From Chitinophaga polysaccharea (GTDB lineage Bacteria; Bacteroidota; Bacteroidia; Chitinophagales; Chitinophagaceae): a stretch of DNA of 64,000 nucleotides. Below the pieces are notes generated by a model. It was not told the DNA's origin, searched no databases, and saw only the letters and a program-made list of their open reading frames with translations. A program made the translations under genes and the position numbers. The DNA lies in contig NZ_CABFVU010000003.1 in the NCBI RefSeq assembly GCF_902150045.1, forward strand, positions 1,021,902-1,085,901, written 5' to 3'. Shown here in pieces: positions 34,408-43,813 of the stretch (positions are counted from its first letter, which is position 1; each line of letters opens with the position of its first letter).

Positions 34408-34825
34408 CTGATCGTTTTATTTTATTAACAACGGTTTTATCCATTCGCTGGCCTTTTTTGAGCATTTGATTTACCAAAAATGTCACGGCCTCTACCCTCT
34501 TAGTTTCAGGCTGAGATAACCAATATTCCAGATCCCTGACACGATCATCCGACTCTTTCATTTTTACCCTACGTATAACAGGCACAATAGCTCTTAATGC
34601 TGAAGCCGGTGGTTTAGGTTTAGTAAGAATATCTTTCCGTTCTACACGAACTGAATCATTATCGTATGGTATTTTTTCTTTACTCAGGTAGTTATTAAGC
34701 GTATTATAATTGTATTGGGGATAACTAAGACAAAAGTTTTTGAGGTTAGAGAAAACCTCCACCTGTTGATGCTCCTTCCAATGCACAAGCACTATTCTTT
34801 TATTGCTGGGAATTTGATGTTTCAT
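34394..34825 (-). CDS. Hypothetical protein coupled to the nucleotidyltransferase
   Basis: 143 residues from the ATG at 34825 (MKHQIPSNKRIVLVHWKEHQ). The N-terminal ~60 residues (VFSNLKNFCLSYPQYNYNTL, NYLSKEKIPY) look like a small DNA-binding or helix-turn-helix-type module; the rest is basic and helical. It precedes and overlaps the NTase by 14 bp, the order expected of an antitoxin-toxin operon. No signal peptide. Function inferred from context only. Confidence 0.65.
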   Translation of the reverse strand: MKHQIPSNKRIVLVHWKEHQQVEVFSNLKNFCLSYPQYNYNTLNNYLSKEKIPYDNDSVRVERKDILTKPKPPASALRAIVPVIRRVKMKESDDRVRDLEYWLSQPETKRVEAVTFLVNQMLKKGQRMDKTVVNKIKRSDDIS

Positions 34826-34925
34826 ACCCAAAAATAACAAATATTATGGTTTTATTTGTCATTTACATTACAATTAATATATATAACACTTTCTTTGGAG
34901 AGATAGGTCACCCCACTAAACAACC

Positions 34926-34954
34926 AAAGCCCGCAACAATGCAGTGCGGGCTTT
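34926..34954 (-). terminator. Terminator hairpin downstream of the SIMPL gene
   Basis: Perfect 10-bp stem (AAAGCCCGCA and complement) with a 9-nt loop. It lies ~70 bp beyond the read-through end (35025) of the SIMPL gene, supporting 35025, not 35163, as the true end of that gene. The T tract is weak. Confidence 0.65.
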
Positions 34955-35024
34955 GTAATATTCCAATAAATCCTATGGTCAGCATCCAATATACTTCGGG
35001 GGGCAAAAATGGACGGAAGGCCGG

Positions 35025-35636
35025 CTATTCAATCGTGAAACTAACCAACAGGGAGAGATATTGATCTTCGATTGGTTTAAAGTAATAGCTCTCCTCCACC
35101 CTGATTTCCTGGGCAGTAAGATCCGTCACCAATAACACGGGCCCCAGCTTTTTATTGATGGCTTATGCAATGATGGCAGCTTTTTCCCTGCTATTAAGAA
35201 ATGCTGTCTCGAATTGTTTTTCATCTTTCACAACAGGTTTAAACTTTACCCGTGTGCTTGTGATGGCGATAACGCTGCCATTGGCCAGCCTGGCAGCTTT
35301 CAACAGTTCATCACGGGAACGGGTCTGGAAAGTATATAAACTGCCTTCCCTGAAATATTGTAATGCCTGGTAACCCAATTTATCTTCTTTAAACTGGCTT
35401 TCATTCAAACCAGCTTCCTTTGCCTTTGTGAAAAAGCTCCTTTTCAGCTCTTCGAAAGATCTTTTGCTTTCTGATTCCCCATGCTCCACTGATATGGAAA
35501 AATCAATCAGGTAAGCTTCCACCTCGCGGTCTATTTTGGCGATGCCATTAACCTGGATGGAGTGGGTTTGTTGTTCCTGGGCATGGCTTCCCAATGCCGA
35601 CACCAATATGATGCCGGCCAGTATTATTTTTTTCAT
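35025..35636 (-). pseudogene. SIMPL/DUF541-domain periplasmic protein with one in-frame stop
   Basis: A SIMPL-like protein with a signal peptide (MKKIILAGIILVSALGSHAQ), an N-terminal SIMPL strand set (HSIQVNGIAKIDREVEAYLI, FSISVEHGESES) and the RDELLKAARLANGSVIAITS helix-strand. A TAA at 35163-35165 interrupts the frame at KAAIIA. The same frame then continues AINKKLGPVLLVTDLTAQEI and YLSLLVSFTIE to a stop at 35025, exactly the C-terminal strand expected of the family. So it is a single gene of ~203 codons with one nonsense codon. SIMPL proteins are poorly understood envelope proteins. Confidence 0.7.
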
Positions 35637-35665
35637 CGCTTTAAAGTTGAGTGATAAAAGAAATG

Positions 35666-36091
35666 CTAGGCAATCGTAAAAAGGAAGGAGGCAACAATCA
35701 TCCACGCGCCAACAATAATACCCAGTATACCTAACTTACCCTGTTTGGGTGCTAATTGTGCCCGCACGCGCACCGCCTTTTCCCTGGCCTTCTCATTGCC
35801 GGAGAGGAATAATTTATTGATGAGCGGGAACCCGAGCAGAAAACCCAGGCATGCTTCCACCAGGCTGCCTGCGGCTAATGTGGTCCACCATACAGGCGCT
35901 GAGGTAAGCCAGCCAATATTTAAAACGGCGGTTACAAGCCCCCATATACCCCAGAAACAGAAAATAATCCCGATCCATCCCTGGTAGGGCTCCACGCTTG
36001 CCAACAATTCCTTTGCGTTTGGCTTTTTAGATAAGATCAGGGAGGGAACAGCAATGATGCTCAGCAGGATTAATGTAATTCCGTAAATCAT
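35666..36091 (-). CDS. Hypothetical four-helix membrane protein
   Basis: 141 residues from the ATG at 36091 (MIYGITLILLSIIAVPSLIL). Four hydrophobic helices are visible: the N-terminal one, YQGWIGIIFCFWGIWGLV, TTLAAGSLVEACLGFLLGF and ILGIIVGAWMIVASFLF, with a Lys/Arg-rich cytoplasmic loop (KAREKAVRVRAQLAPKQ). It precedes the SIMPL gene by 29 bp on the same strand, so the two may be one operon. Family not recognised. Confidence 0.65.
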   Translation of the reverse strand: MIYGITLILLSIIAVPSLILSKKPNAKELLASVEPYQGWIGIIFCFWGIWGLVTAVLNIGWLTSAPVWWTTLAAGSLVEACLGFLLGFPLINKLFLSGNEKAREKAVRVRAQLAPKQGKLGILGIIVGAWMIVASFLFTIA

Positions 36092-36207
36092 AATGTTGCA
36101 TTTTTTAGTTATGGATTGTTCTGTTTTGTTATGCAACAAAGGTAGCCGGGTACGATGGGGGCTACAACATCGTATCCAGTGAAATTCAATACCCTGTTTT
36201 CAGGGGG

Positions 36208-36849
36208 TCAACTGAGCAGGCCTAGTTTTACAGCGTACCTGGTGAGGCCTGCCAGGTTGCGCACCTTTAATTTCAGGATAAGGGTTTTGCGGTAACTTTC
36301 AATAGTATGCTTGCTGAGAAAGAGTTTGTCGGCGATCTCCTGGGTGGTGTATTCTTCCGCAATCAGCTTCAGCACATCCTTTTCGCGGGAAGTGAGCATT
36401 TCAAGGGTTTCCTTTTCCTTATTGAAAACGCTTTTGAGATATTCCTGTTTCACGGCTTCTGAAAAGTATTTTCCTCCTTTGAGGATCGTTTTTACCGCTT
36501 CCATTAACTCGTCTGAATCTGCGTTTTTTGATAAAAAGCCGTCCACATTATTCTGGATCAGCGCATCGATCATATTGCTGTCGGTATGCATACTTACCAC
36601 CAGGGTACTGATCTCCGGCCGTTTTTCCTTGATATAATTATTCAGGGTGATGCCGTCCATGTCAGGCATGCTGATATCGGTAATAACAAGATCTACCTGC
36701 TCATCCGGATGCTGATCAAGATAGTTCATGACCAGTTTGCCGTTATGGGCATAGTAGGGCACCTGGAGCTCCTGGTCTTGTGTGATCAATCGGATAAGGC
36801 CTTCCAGGAACAATTTATGATCGTCTGCAAGGATAATGTTATGCTTCAT
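36208..36849 (-). CDS. NarL/LuxR-family response regulator
   Basis: A 213-residue two-component regulator: receiver domain with acidic pocket (ILADDHKLF), phospho-acceptor Asp near residue 59 in DLVITDISMPDMDG, and conserved Lys in LSKNADSDELM. The C-terminal LuxR helix-turn-helix is LTSREKDVLKLIAEEYTTQE, then IADKLFLSKHTIESYRKTL. Its start overlaps the end of the sensor kinase gene by 11 bp, so kinase and regulator are translationally coupled. Confidence 0.94.
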   Translation of the reverse strand: MKHNIILADDHKLFLEGLIRLITQDQELQVPYYAHNGKLVMNYLDQHPDEQVDLVITDISMPDMDGITLNNYIKEKRPEISTLVVSMHTDSNMIDALIQNNVDGFLSKNADSDELMEAVKTILKGGKYFSEAVKQEYLKSVFNKEKETLEMLTSREKDVLKLIAEEYTTQEIADKLFLSKHTIESYRKTLILKLKVRNLAGLTRYAVKLGLLS

Positions 36850-38758
36850 GGTATTCCTGGCTTAAAGGTATTTCAATGTCAATTACTGTGCCTTTAGAAG
36901 GGAAAGAATCGATGGTGCACACGCCGTCGAATAATTTCAGCCGCTCACGGATATTCTGAAAGCCGATGCCAAATTTAACTGTGTCCATGGAAAATCCCTG
37001 CCCATCATCTTCAAACTGCAACTTCAGCATATCATCCAGGCGGGTCAGTTGTATTTCAACTTTCGACGCCTTACTGTGTTTCTGGGCATTGGTGATCAGC
37101 TCCTGGATGATCTTATAGATCTCTACTTTCAGTGAAGTGTCAATACGGTCAACTTCTTCAGCCGGAAAAGCATGGAAAGTGATAATGGCATTACCGGGTA
37201 CGTTGAATTGCCTGATATAACCTGAAATAAGCTCTGTAAAGCCCGTGTGGCTGAATTTCTGCGGAACAAGATCATGGGAAAGATCACGCACCTGGTGATA
37301 GGTATCATCTACCTGCCGGATAATGGTTCCCAACCCATTCACCCCGGTTTGATTGGAAAGCTGCAGTTTGATGGCGGCGAGATTGCCCCCGATGCTGTCG
37401 TGCAGTTCACCCGCAATCCGCTTCCGCTCCTTTTCCTGGCCGGTAACAGAGGCTTTAAGCAGCTCCAGTTCTTTATCTTTCAGCAGTGCAGTAATTTTTT
37501 GCCGGTTCATTTCCTCCATGGTGGTATTGAGCTTACTTTGAGCCTGCAGTTTCTGGTAATACATATACAGCAATCCTACAATGGGCAGCAGGATGATAAG
37601 GAAACCGACCAGCAGACTGTATTTTATCGTTTTCTGATGGTTTAACTGGTTCTCCTTATTCAATATTTCTTTCTCTTTCTGGGCCGTTTGGTATTTTATT
37701 TCCAGCTCGTTGATCTCCCTTTTATTCTGCCTGTTCAATACCTCCTGGTAAATGCCCATGTACTGGGTCATGAGCGCATAGGCGTTTTGATAATCGCCCG
37801 TTACGGCGTGCAGGTTACGAAGACTGTTCAGTACTTTCAGCTGTGCTTCCAGGTCGTTCCATTGAAGCGCGTTAGTGTATACCAGCGACAATAAGATCTT
37901 TGCATTATCATAATCCTTCCGGGCAATCAGCAGGTCGCCCATCCTCTTTCCTGCATTGATATACAGGTCAAAAAACTGGCGCTGTTCTGCATTGTTTTTT
38001 ACCTCATTATAAATACTATATGCCTCGTCGGTTTGCCGGTTTAATTCCGCGATGATGCCGAGGGTGAGCTTCGCCTGCAGTTCTTTTTTCTCCTGGTGCT
38101 GCTGCCGGAAATAAGCCAGCGCTTTCTCCGTATACTGTTTCGCCTGGGACAGGTTTTTCTGTTCCAGGAAAATAATGCCCAGCCGCTCGTACACCAAATG
38201 TTCCAGCTGCGCATCCTGGCTGGTATTCAGCAGGTCTTTGTATGCAGCAATGGCTTTGTCATATTCGTTGCGGGCGGCGTATACATTGGCTATACCCATT
38301 TTGTTATCATTCACGGCGCTTTTGTTACCGAGAGATTCCGCGATACCGGCGCCCTGCAGGTAATAACGCAAGGCTTCGTCGTACAGCCCTTCATCATTGT
38401 AAGCGTTGGCCAGTGTAAGATAAAGGGAAACCTGGTAGGAATATTTGTCGGCAGATGAAAGATCACTTTGGTTAAGACTGCCGATAAGCTGTTGTGCATA
38501 AATGATCACGGAATCTGTAGTGCCATGGGCGGTATGGAAAGCCAAAAGCGGCTGTAGGGCCAGTATTTTCTCTTTGATACCGGTGGCGGAATGTATTTTC
38601 CGCAAAAGGGAATCGGGAGTTTTTACGGGCACTTTTCCGTAACCCGTGAAAGCGGTTCCGCTTTGAGCCAGGCAGGAACAGGAAACCGCCAGCAGACCGG
38701 CAAGAAGCAGGACTAACGTTTTATGCAGGCTGGTCCGGGTTAATATGGCAACTTCCAT
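36839..38758 (-). CDS. TPR-containing sensor histidine kinase (HisKA_3 type)
   Basis: A 639-residue membrane kinase. Signal/anchor at the N-terminus, then TPR-like repeats over residues ~90-330 (for example YDEALRYYLQGAGIAESLG, YDKAIAAYKDLL) as the periplasmic sensor. A transmembrane helix follows at ~378-398 (YSLLVGFLIILLPIVGLLYM), then a coiled linker. The HisKA_3 dimerisation helix has the phospho-His in ERKRIAGELHDSIGG, and the HATPase domain has the N box ELITNAQKHS and FEDDGQGF. It partners the overlapping LuxR regulator. The signal sensed is unknown. Confidence 0.93.
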   Translation of the reverse strand: MEVAILTRTSLHKTLVLLLAGLLAVSCSCLAQSGTAFTGYGKVPVKTPDSLLRKIHSATGIKEKILALQPLLAFHTAHGTTDSVIIYAQQLIGSLNQSDLSSADKYSYQVSLYLTLANAYNDEGLYDEALRYYLQGAGIAESLGNKSAVNDNKMGIANVYAARNEYDKAIAAYKDLLNTSQDAQLEHLVYERLGIIFLEQKNLSQAKQYTEKALAYFRQQHQEKKELQAKLTLGIIAELNRQTDEAYSIYNEVKNNAEQRQFFDLYINAGKRMGDLLIARKDYDNAKILLSLVYTNALQWNDLEAQLKVLNSLRNLHAVTGDYQNAYALMTQYMGIYQEVLNRQNKREINELEIKYQTAQKEKEILNKENQLNHQKTIKYSLLVGFLIILLPIVGLLYMYYQKLQAQSKLNTTMEEMNRQKITALLKDKELELLKASVTGQEKERKRIAGELHDSIGGNLAAIKLQLSNQTGVNGLGTIIRQVDDTYHQVRDLSHDLVPQKFSHTGFTELISGYIRQFNVPGNAIITFHAFPAEEVDRIDTSLKVEIYKIIQELITNAQKHSKASKVEIQLTRLDDMLKLQFEDDGQGFSMDTVKFGIGFQNIRERLKLFDGVCTIDSFPSKGTVIDIEIPLSQEYHEA

Positions 38759-38980
38759 GATCAGGTAAAATATTTTTCAGGCATGAAAGATAATTAAAGA
38801 TAACATCATTGCCAATGAAGGGATAACAGGCTATTGAAAAGATGCCTGAAGTTGAGTTGGCATTTGGGCTACTCTCTCAACCTGATATTTTGTTACAACT
38901 AAAGCAGATACGGTTAAGCCTTCCTGCTGTTCATTCCTCAATTTTGTAGCCACAAACAATTTATTCAATCAGGCATTTTT

Positions 38981-39730
38981 ATGAAAAAACTAATCTTTAT
39001 TCTAAGCACTGTCTTTTCTTCGTTCGCATATGGGCAGCAACAGCATGCCCATACCTATCTTTTTGTTCCCGGGGCATGGGATGGCGGCTGGGACTATGCA
39101 AAAGTGGATGCTATTCTAAGTGCGCATGGCAACACCGTTTACCGGCCCACACTTACGGGCCTTGGGGAAAGGGTACATCTTTCCAATCCTGGTATCAACC
39201 TCACCACCTACATCAATGATATCCTGAATGTGATCAGGTTCGAGGACCTGCATGATATCATCCTGGTAGGTCATAGTTATGGAGGCATGGTTATTTCAGG
39301 AGTGGCGGAACAGGCGCCGGACAGGATCAAACAACTGATCTACCTGGATGCGATGGTTCCCGACAACGGTGAAAGCGCAAAAGATGTTTGCGGCGACCTG
39401 TGGGAACCAATGACCAGGGGCAATATCAAAGACGGTATGTTGCTCTATCCTTTCGGCGTCACAAAGTCTGTTCCTCCTATGGATGTACCGCAGCCATTGA
39501 ATACCTTTACCGAACCGCTACAGATCAGCAACCCCATGGCCAGGAAGATTCCGGCGGCATTTCTCCAGATGACAAAAGACGGCAAAGGAAGTCCGGGTCA
39601 CGATAAAATGGGAATAGATAAGGCCAGGGCAAGGAAATGGAAGATCTACACGCTTGAAGGCGGCCACTATTCAATGCGTGAGCAACCGGAAAACCTGGCC
39701 AAAAAACTGGAAGAGATCGTGCATGAGTAA
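38981..39730 (+). CDS. Secreted alpha/beta hydrolase (salicylate/methyl-ester esterase-like)
   Basis: A 249-residue exported hydrolase with a signal peptide (MKKLIFILSTVFSSFAYGQ). The oxyanion/entry strand is YLFVPGAWDGGWDYAKV, the nucleophile elbow ILVGHSYGGMVISG, and the catalytic His is in LEGGHYSMREQPE. This layout matches the EstC/methyl-salicylate-esterase-like group. A near-consensus -7 box (CAATTTTG) lies ~30 bp upstream. It is followed after 67 bp by an AraC regulator on the same strand. Confidence 0.87.
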   Translation: MKKLIFILSTVFSSFAYGQQQHAHTYLFVPGAWDGGWDYAKVDAILSAHGNTVYRPTLTGLGERVHLSNPGINLTTYINDILNVIRFEDLHDIILVGHSYGGMVISGVAEQAPDRIKQLIYLDAMVPDNGESAKDVCGDLWEPMTRGNIKDGMLLYPFGVTKSVPPMDVPQPLNTFTEPLQISNPMARKIPAAFLQMTKDGKGSPGHDKMGIDKARARKWKIYTLEGGHYSMREQPENLAKKLEEIVHE

Positions 39731-39797
39731 CGGCACCGGGAAAAAGTACCCGCATGTGCTGCAGCAATCGTTAAACATTTATGAGTAATTTTAAGGT

Positions 39798-40715
39798 ATG
39801 GCAAACAGGGTGATCCACCAGATAAAAACGATCAGTGAATACCATAAGGTAATGGGACTTCCCAAGCCGGAACATCCGCTGATCAGTGTTATCGACTACA
39901 GCTCCATACAGCTGCCCTGCAAGGCCAGCATGGGTTTTATGTTCGACTTTTATTCTATCCTTATCGACAGGAATTTTAAGGGCAATATGAAATACGGGCA
40001 GCAGTCGGGAGATTTCGAGGAAGGTGTCATATTCTTTATGGCGCCGGGGCAGGTGTTTGAAGTGGAACCTGAAGAAGCCGCTACCCCAAACCGATCTGGC
40101 TGGGTACTGCTCATCCATCCCGATTTTCTCTGGAAAACCCCGCTTGCAAAGAAAATCAGGCAATACGATTATTTTGGATATTCCGTCAATGAGGCGCTTT
40201 TCCTCTCTGATAAGGAGGAAAAGGCTATCCTTGCCATCATGGAAAACATGATGCAGGAATACCGGAATAACATCGACAAATTCAGTGATCCCGTGATCAT
40301 TGCGCAGCTGGAATTGCTTCTCACCTATGCCGACAGGTTTTACCAACGACAGTTCATTACCCGCAAAAGATCGGGGCATTCGATCCTTGACCGCCTGGAA
40401 GCCTTGCTGGATAACTATTTAAAGAGTGAGATGCTATCCGTGGAAGGGATGCCGACCGTTAAGGAGATAGCCTCCTCTTTAAATGTTTCCCCGGGCTACC
40501 TGAGCGGCTTACTGAGATCACTGACCGGGAAGAGCACCCAACATTACCTCCAGGACAGGCTGATTGAACATGCAAAAACGCAATTATCCACAACACATCA
40601 ATCCGTGAGTGAAATTGCCTATGGCCTGGGCTTTGAGCACCCGCAGTCGTTCAGCAGGCTGTTCAAGGCAAAGACCAACCTGTCGCCTTTAGAGTTCAGG
40701 GAAAAGTTCAATTGA
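39798..40715 (+). CDS. AraC-family transcriptional regulator
   Basis: 305 residues. The N-terminal cupin-like domain covers residues ~35-160. The C-terminal double HTH (~205-300) shows VKEIASSLNVSPGYLSGLLR and the recognition motif ISEIAYGLGFEHPQSFSRLF-like (here VSEIAYGLGFEHPQSFSRLF) with a final LSPLEFR. It is downstream of the hydrolase and may regulate it. It converges on the CE15 gene. Confidence 0.92.
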   Translation: MANRVIHQIKTISEYHKVMGLPKPEHPLISVIDYSSIQLPCKASMGFMFDFYSILIDRNFKGNMKYGQQSGDFEEGVIFFMAPGQVFEVEPEEAATPNRSGWVLLIHPDFLWKTPLAKKIRQYDYFGYSVNEALFLSDKEEKAILAIMENMMQEYRNNIDKFSDPVIIAQLELLLTYADRFYQRQFITRKRSGHSILDRLEALLDNYLKSEMLSVEGMPTVKEIASSLNVSPGYLSGLLRSLTGKSTQHYLQDRLIEHAKTQLSTTHQSVSEIAYGLGFEHPQSFSRLFKAKTNLSPLEFREKFN

Positions 40716-40754
40716 AGCCCCGGCTGCGTTGCTAATAAAATATATGCTTACCTG

Positions 40755-42023
40755 TTACTTACTGAAGAAGCGGTTGGCAAAGCGGATATATTGATCCCAG
40801 TCGTAGGACGTTATGGCATGTACGCCTTTTCGGATATGATACCCGATCGCGCCATCGCCAACCGGTTGGTTGATATCCGGTGGATCAGGCGTGTTTAATC
40901 CTTTCAACCCATACAATGCATATACCGGGGTGGCATACCATCCGGATAAGTATTCTCCCAAAGGATCCGCCCACTGATCTTCCGAGGCACTGGCTATATA
41001 TACCGGCCTCGGCGCAATCAATGCAATTAATTCGTGGAAATCCACAGGTAGTTCATCTTCTTTATCATTATACTTTTTAAAATTCCCGCAAAACCAGTGA
41101 GGGAATGCCTTATTCATTACGGCAATGGTTTCGCCGTACTTCCTTCTCGTAATGGCGGCGCCTCCTTCTCCTGAATTATTGGAGATCACCAAAGCAAACC
41201 GTTTGTCCTGCGCCCCGGCCCAAAGTGCTGTTTTACCCAAACGGGAATGCCCCATCACTGTCACCTTTTTTGAATCAATATCCTTGTCTGTTTCCATGTA
41301 ATCGAGCGCCCGGCTTAAGCCCCAGGCCCATACACCTATGGCGCCCCATTCATCTGCGGTAGGTTCTTTCTGCCCTTTCCTGTAAAACAATGGAGCCACA
41401 CCTGCATTCACGCTATTTGCACTGTCTGGCTGAAGATCGCCATAGTACACCGTAGCCAGCCCATAGCCAGCCGCGATGATCTTTTCAACGCACCAGTCGT
41501 TGCTTTGTGTACCGCGTGAAGCTGCTGTTGCAAAATGATTTTTATAGGCAGGCTCTGGGGCGTATTTAACCCACCGTTCTGAAATAAGTATTCCCGTATC
41601 GGCATTAACAGACTGGTTACCCCCAAAGTTCAATCCCAGGAACATGGGCACAGGCTTGTTTTTACTATTAGGCAGGTAGAGTAAAATATCCATGTAATAT
41701 TTATCATCCCCCGAAAAATATACCCGCACCTGTTTCCGGGTAGCCGTTCCGTTTAATGCATTGCGGCTAACTGATAAGGGTACATACCTCAATGGGATGT
41801 TCTTTACAGGGGTTTTGCCCTGAACATTCTTTTCAAATAATGCTGTTATTTCGGGGCGGCGGGTTTTCTCCCAACCTGCCACCGTATTTATTACTTTACC
41901 TGATTGCGTACGCATCACATCCGGCAGGTGGTAACCGACCGCTGCCTCATTTGACTGTTGCGCAAAGCAGGCAGGAAGGATTGCCAGTTGCAAAAGAAAG
42001 CTTAGTATAATTTTTTGCTTCAT
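40755..42023 (-). CDS. CE15-like glucuronoyl esterase (secreted)
   Basis: A 422-residue exported alpha/beta hydrolase of the CE15 type, which splits the ester between glucuronic acid in xylan and lignin alcohols. The diagnostic nucleophile motif GHSRLGKTALWAGA is present, along with ISNNSGEGGAAITRRKYGE and the catalytic His region near GYHIRKGVHAITSYDW. The start at 42023 gives the signal peptide (MKQKIILSFLLQLAILPACF). It fits the plant-cell-wall theme of the GH74 and SGNH genes. Confidence 0.88.
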   Translation of the reverse strand: MKQKIILSFLLQLAILPACFAQQSNEAAVGYHLPDVMRTQSGKVINTVAGWEKTRRPEITALFEKNVQGKTPVKNIPLRYVPLSVSRNALNGTATRKQVRVYFSGDDKYYMDILLYLPNSKNKPVPMFLGLNFGGNQSVNADTGILISERWVKYAPEPAYKNHFATAASRGTQSNDWCVEKIIAAGYGLATVYYGDLQPDSANSVNAGVAPLFYRKGQKEPTADEWGAIGVWAWGLSRALDYMETDKDIDSKKVTVMGHSRLGKTALWAGAQDKRFALVISNNSGEGGAAITRRKYGETIAVMNKAFPHWFCGNFKKYNDKEDELPVDFHELIALIAPRPVYIASASEDQWADPLGEYLSGWYATPVYALYGLKGLNTPDPPDINQPVGDGAIGYHIRKGVHAITSYDWDQYIRFANRFFSK

Positions 42024-42378
42024 GTTGTACAGATTACCGGGGTAAGATAATAATAAACAGACATTAGCATAGAAAGCAGGTTTATACCATAAAAGCACCT
42101 TACCGGCAACTTCCCCACTAATGGCTATAATTGTGTGTTACTTCAATTTAGACAGAAATGATTGTACAACTATCCTGCACTGTCATGTATTTAATAAGCA
42201 TCTGTCCAGGGTCATAGAAGGCTTTTTATGGAAGAACCACTTTTTCCCTGCCGGTATATTTGGGTTTGTAAACCTAACGTCTTAAATTAAGTGCTGTAAA
42301 CAGTGATCATTCTTGTTTTAGCCCTGTTATTATCAGTGATGTCCTTATACGTTCATGCCACAAAATCAAGCATTTTTT

Positions 42379-43710
42379 ATGGAAAAGATCCTGCTGTCCG
42401 CAACTTTTGCACTTGTATTAGCCGCCTTATATGGCTGTAACGGATCCGGGAAAAAAGCGGCTCACCCCCCGTTGGATTCGCTGGAGATGACGAACAATAC
42501 CCCGCCCGATTCCCTGCCCCTTCCAGGCGCCACACCATCGGTCACCAATTTCAGTAATGTAATAGGATGGGACGGCGATGCCAGGCCCATTGCCCCGCCG
42601 GGTTTTGTGGTGACCAAATTTGCGGATGGCCTGAAAAATCCCCGCTGGATCTTTGTGGCGCCCAATGGCGATGTTTTTGTGTCGGAAGCCCATGCCATCA
42701 AACGGTTTACCCAGGAGCTGATCAACGCGGTAAGCGGCAAGGCAAAATCGGAGAATAACAGCATCACTGCCAACCGGATCACCATGTTCCGTGATACCAA
42801 TAACGACGGGCATCCCGACGAGCGCTATACGTTTATGAAAAACCTGAACCAGCCCATGGGGATGCTGGTGCTGAACGATAAATTTTATGTAGCCAATACC
42901 GACGGGCTGATGCAATATCCCTATCAGCCTGGCATGACCAGTATCAAGGCGGAAGGAAAAAAGATCCTGCCATTACCTGCCGGCGGATATAATAACCATT
43001 GGGCCAGGAATATAATTGCCAGTGAAGATGGAACCAAGTTATATGTTTCCGTTGGCTCAGGCACCAATGCAGCCGAGCATGGTATGGAAAATGAAAAGAA
43101 CCGGGCGGCCATTTTAGAAGTGAACCCCGACGGCAGTAACATGCGGATATATGCCAGCGGATTGCGTAACCCCGTGGGTATGGACTGGGCTACGGGCACG
43201 CATACACTTTGGACAGTAGTAAATGAACGGGACCAGCTGGGCGACGACCTGGTACCGGATTATTTTACCAGCGTAAAAGACGGCGGTTTTTATGGCTGGC
43301 CCTATTCTTATTTCGGCCAACATGAAGACCCGGCTTTCAAAGGCCAGGCAACAGAGCTGGTAAAAACCGCCATAGTGCCGGATCTGCCTTTGATAGCCCA
43401 TACGGCTTCGCTGGGCCTTGTTTTTTACAAAGGCAATATGTTCCCTGAAAAATACAGGAACGGCGCCTTTATAGGACAACATGGATCATGGAACCGCACC
43501 CACCTGGCAGGTTATAAGGTCATTTACATACCTTTTAAAGATGGCAAACCTGCCGGGGAAGCGGAAGATTTCCTGACCGGGTTTATCGCGGATGAAGGTA
43601 AGAGCGAGGTACATGGCAGGCCGGTAGGTGTATCGGTTGCAAAAGACGGCGCATTGCTGGTAGCAGATGATGCGGGCAACAGCATCTGGAGGATAAGTGT
43701 TAAAAAATAA
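42379..43710 (+). CDS. PQQ-type sugar/L-sorbosone dehydrogenase-like beta-propeller lipoprotein
   Basis: A 443-residue lipoprotein; the lipobox is LAALYGC. The mature protein is a six-bladed NHL/GDH-type propeller: PPGFVVTKFADGLKNPRWIF, NHWARNIIASEDGTKLYVSV, YASGLRNPVGMDW and IGQHGSWNRTHLAGYKV. These are signatures of the sorbosone/glucose dehydrogenase family, which oxidises sugars in the periplasm with PQQ. I set the start at 42379 because it begins the signal peptide directly. PQQ dependence cannot be checked from this locus; no pqq genes are nearby. Confidence 0.87.
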   Translation: MEKILLSATFALVLAALYGCNGSGKKAAHPPLDSLEMTNNTPPDSLPLPGATPSVTNFSNVIGWDGDARPIAPPGFVVTKFADGLKNPRWIFVAPNGDVFVSEAHAIKRFTQELINAVSGKAKSENNSITANRITMFRDTNNDGHPDERYTFMKNLNQPMGMLVLNDKFYVANTDGLMQYPYQPGMTSIKAEGKKILPLPAGGYNNHWARNIIASEDGTKLYVSVGSGTNAAEHGMENEKNRAAILEVNPDGSNMRIYASGLRNPVGMDWATGTHTLWTVVNERDQLGDDLVPDYFTSVKDGGFYGWPYSYFGQHEDPAFKGQATELVKTAIVPDLPLIAHTASLGLVFYKGNMFPEKYRNGAFIGQHGSWNRTHLAGYKVIYIPFKDGKPAGEAEDFLTGFIADEGKSEVHGRPVGVSVAKDGALLVADDAGNSIWRISVKK

Positions 43711-43813
43711 ATTAGCCTCCAACCAGGCATCATTTATATAAAAAACTGTTAAAATCACAGTCTCTTATTTACCGGACAGTTGAATGGGTTATTTTTATTC
43801 AAATATCTCCACA

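Noticed and set aside
34846..35064. 72-codon plus-strand ORF
   Set aside because: It runs through the terminator hairpin and the antisense of the read-through end of the SIMPL gene, so it is not a gene.
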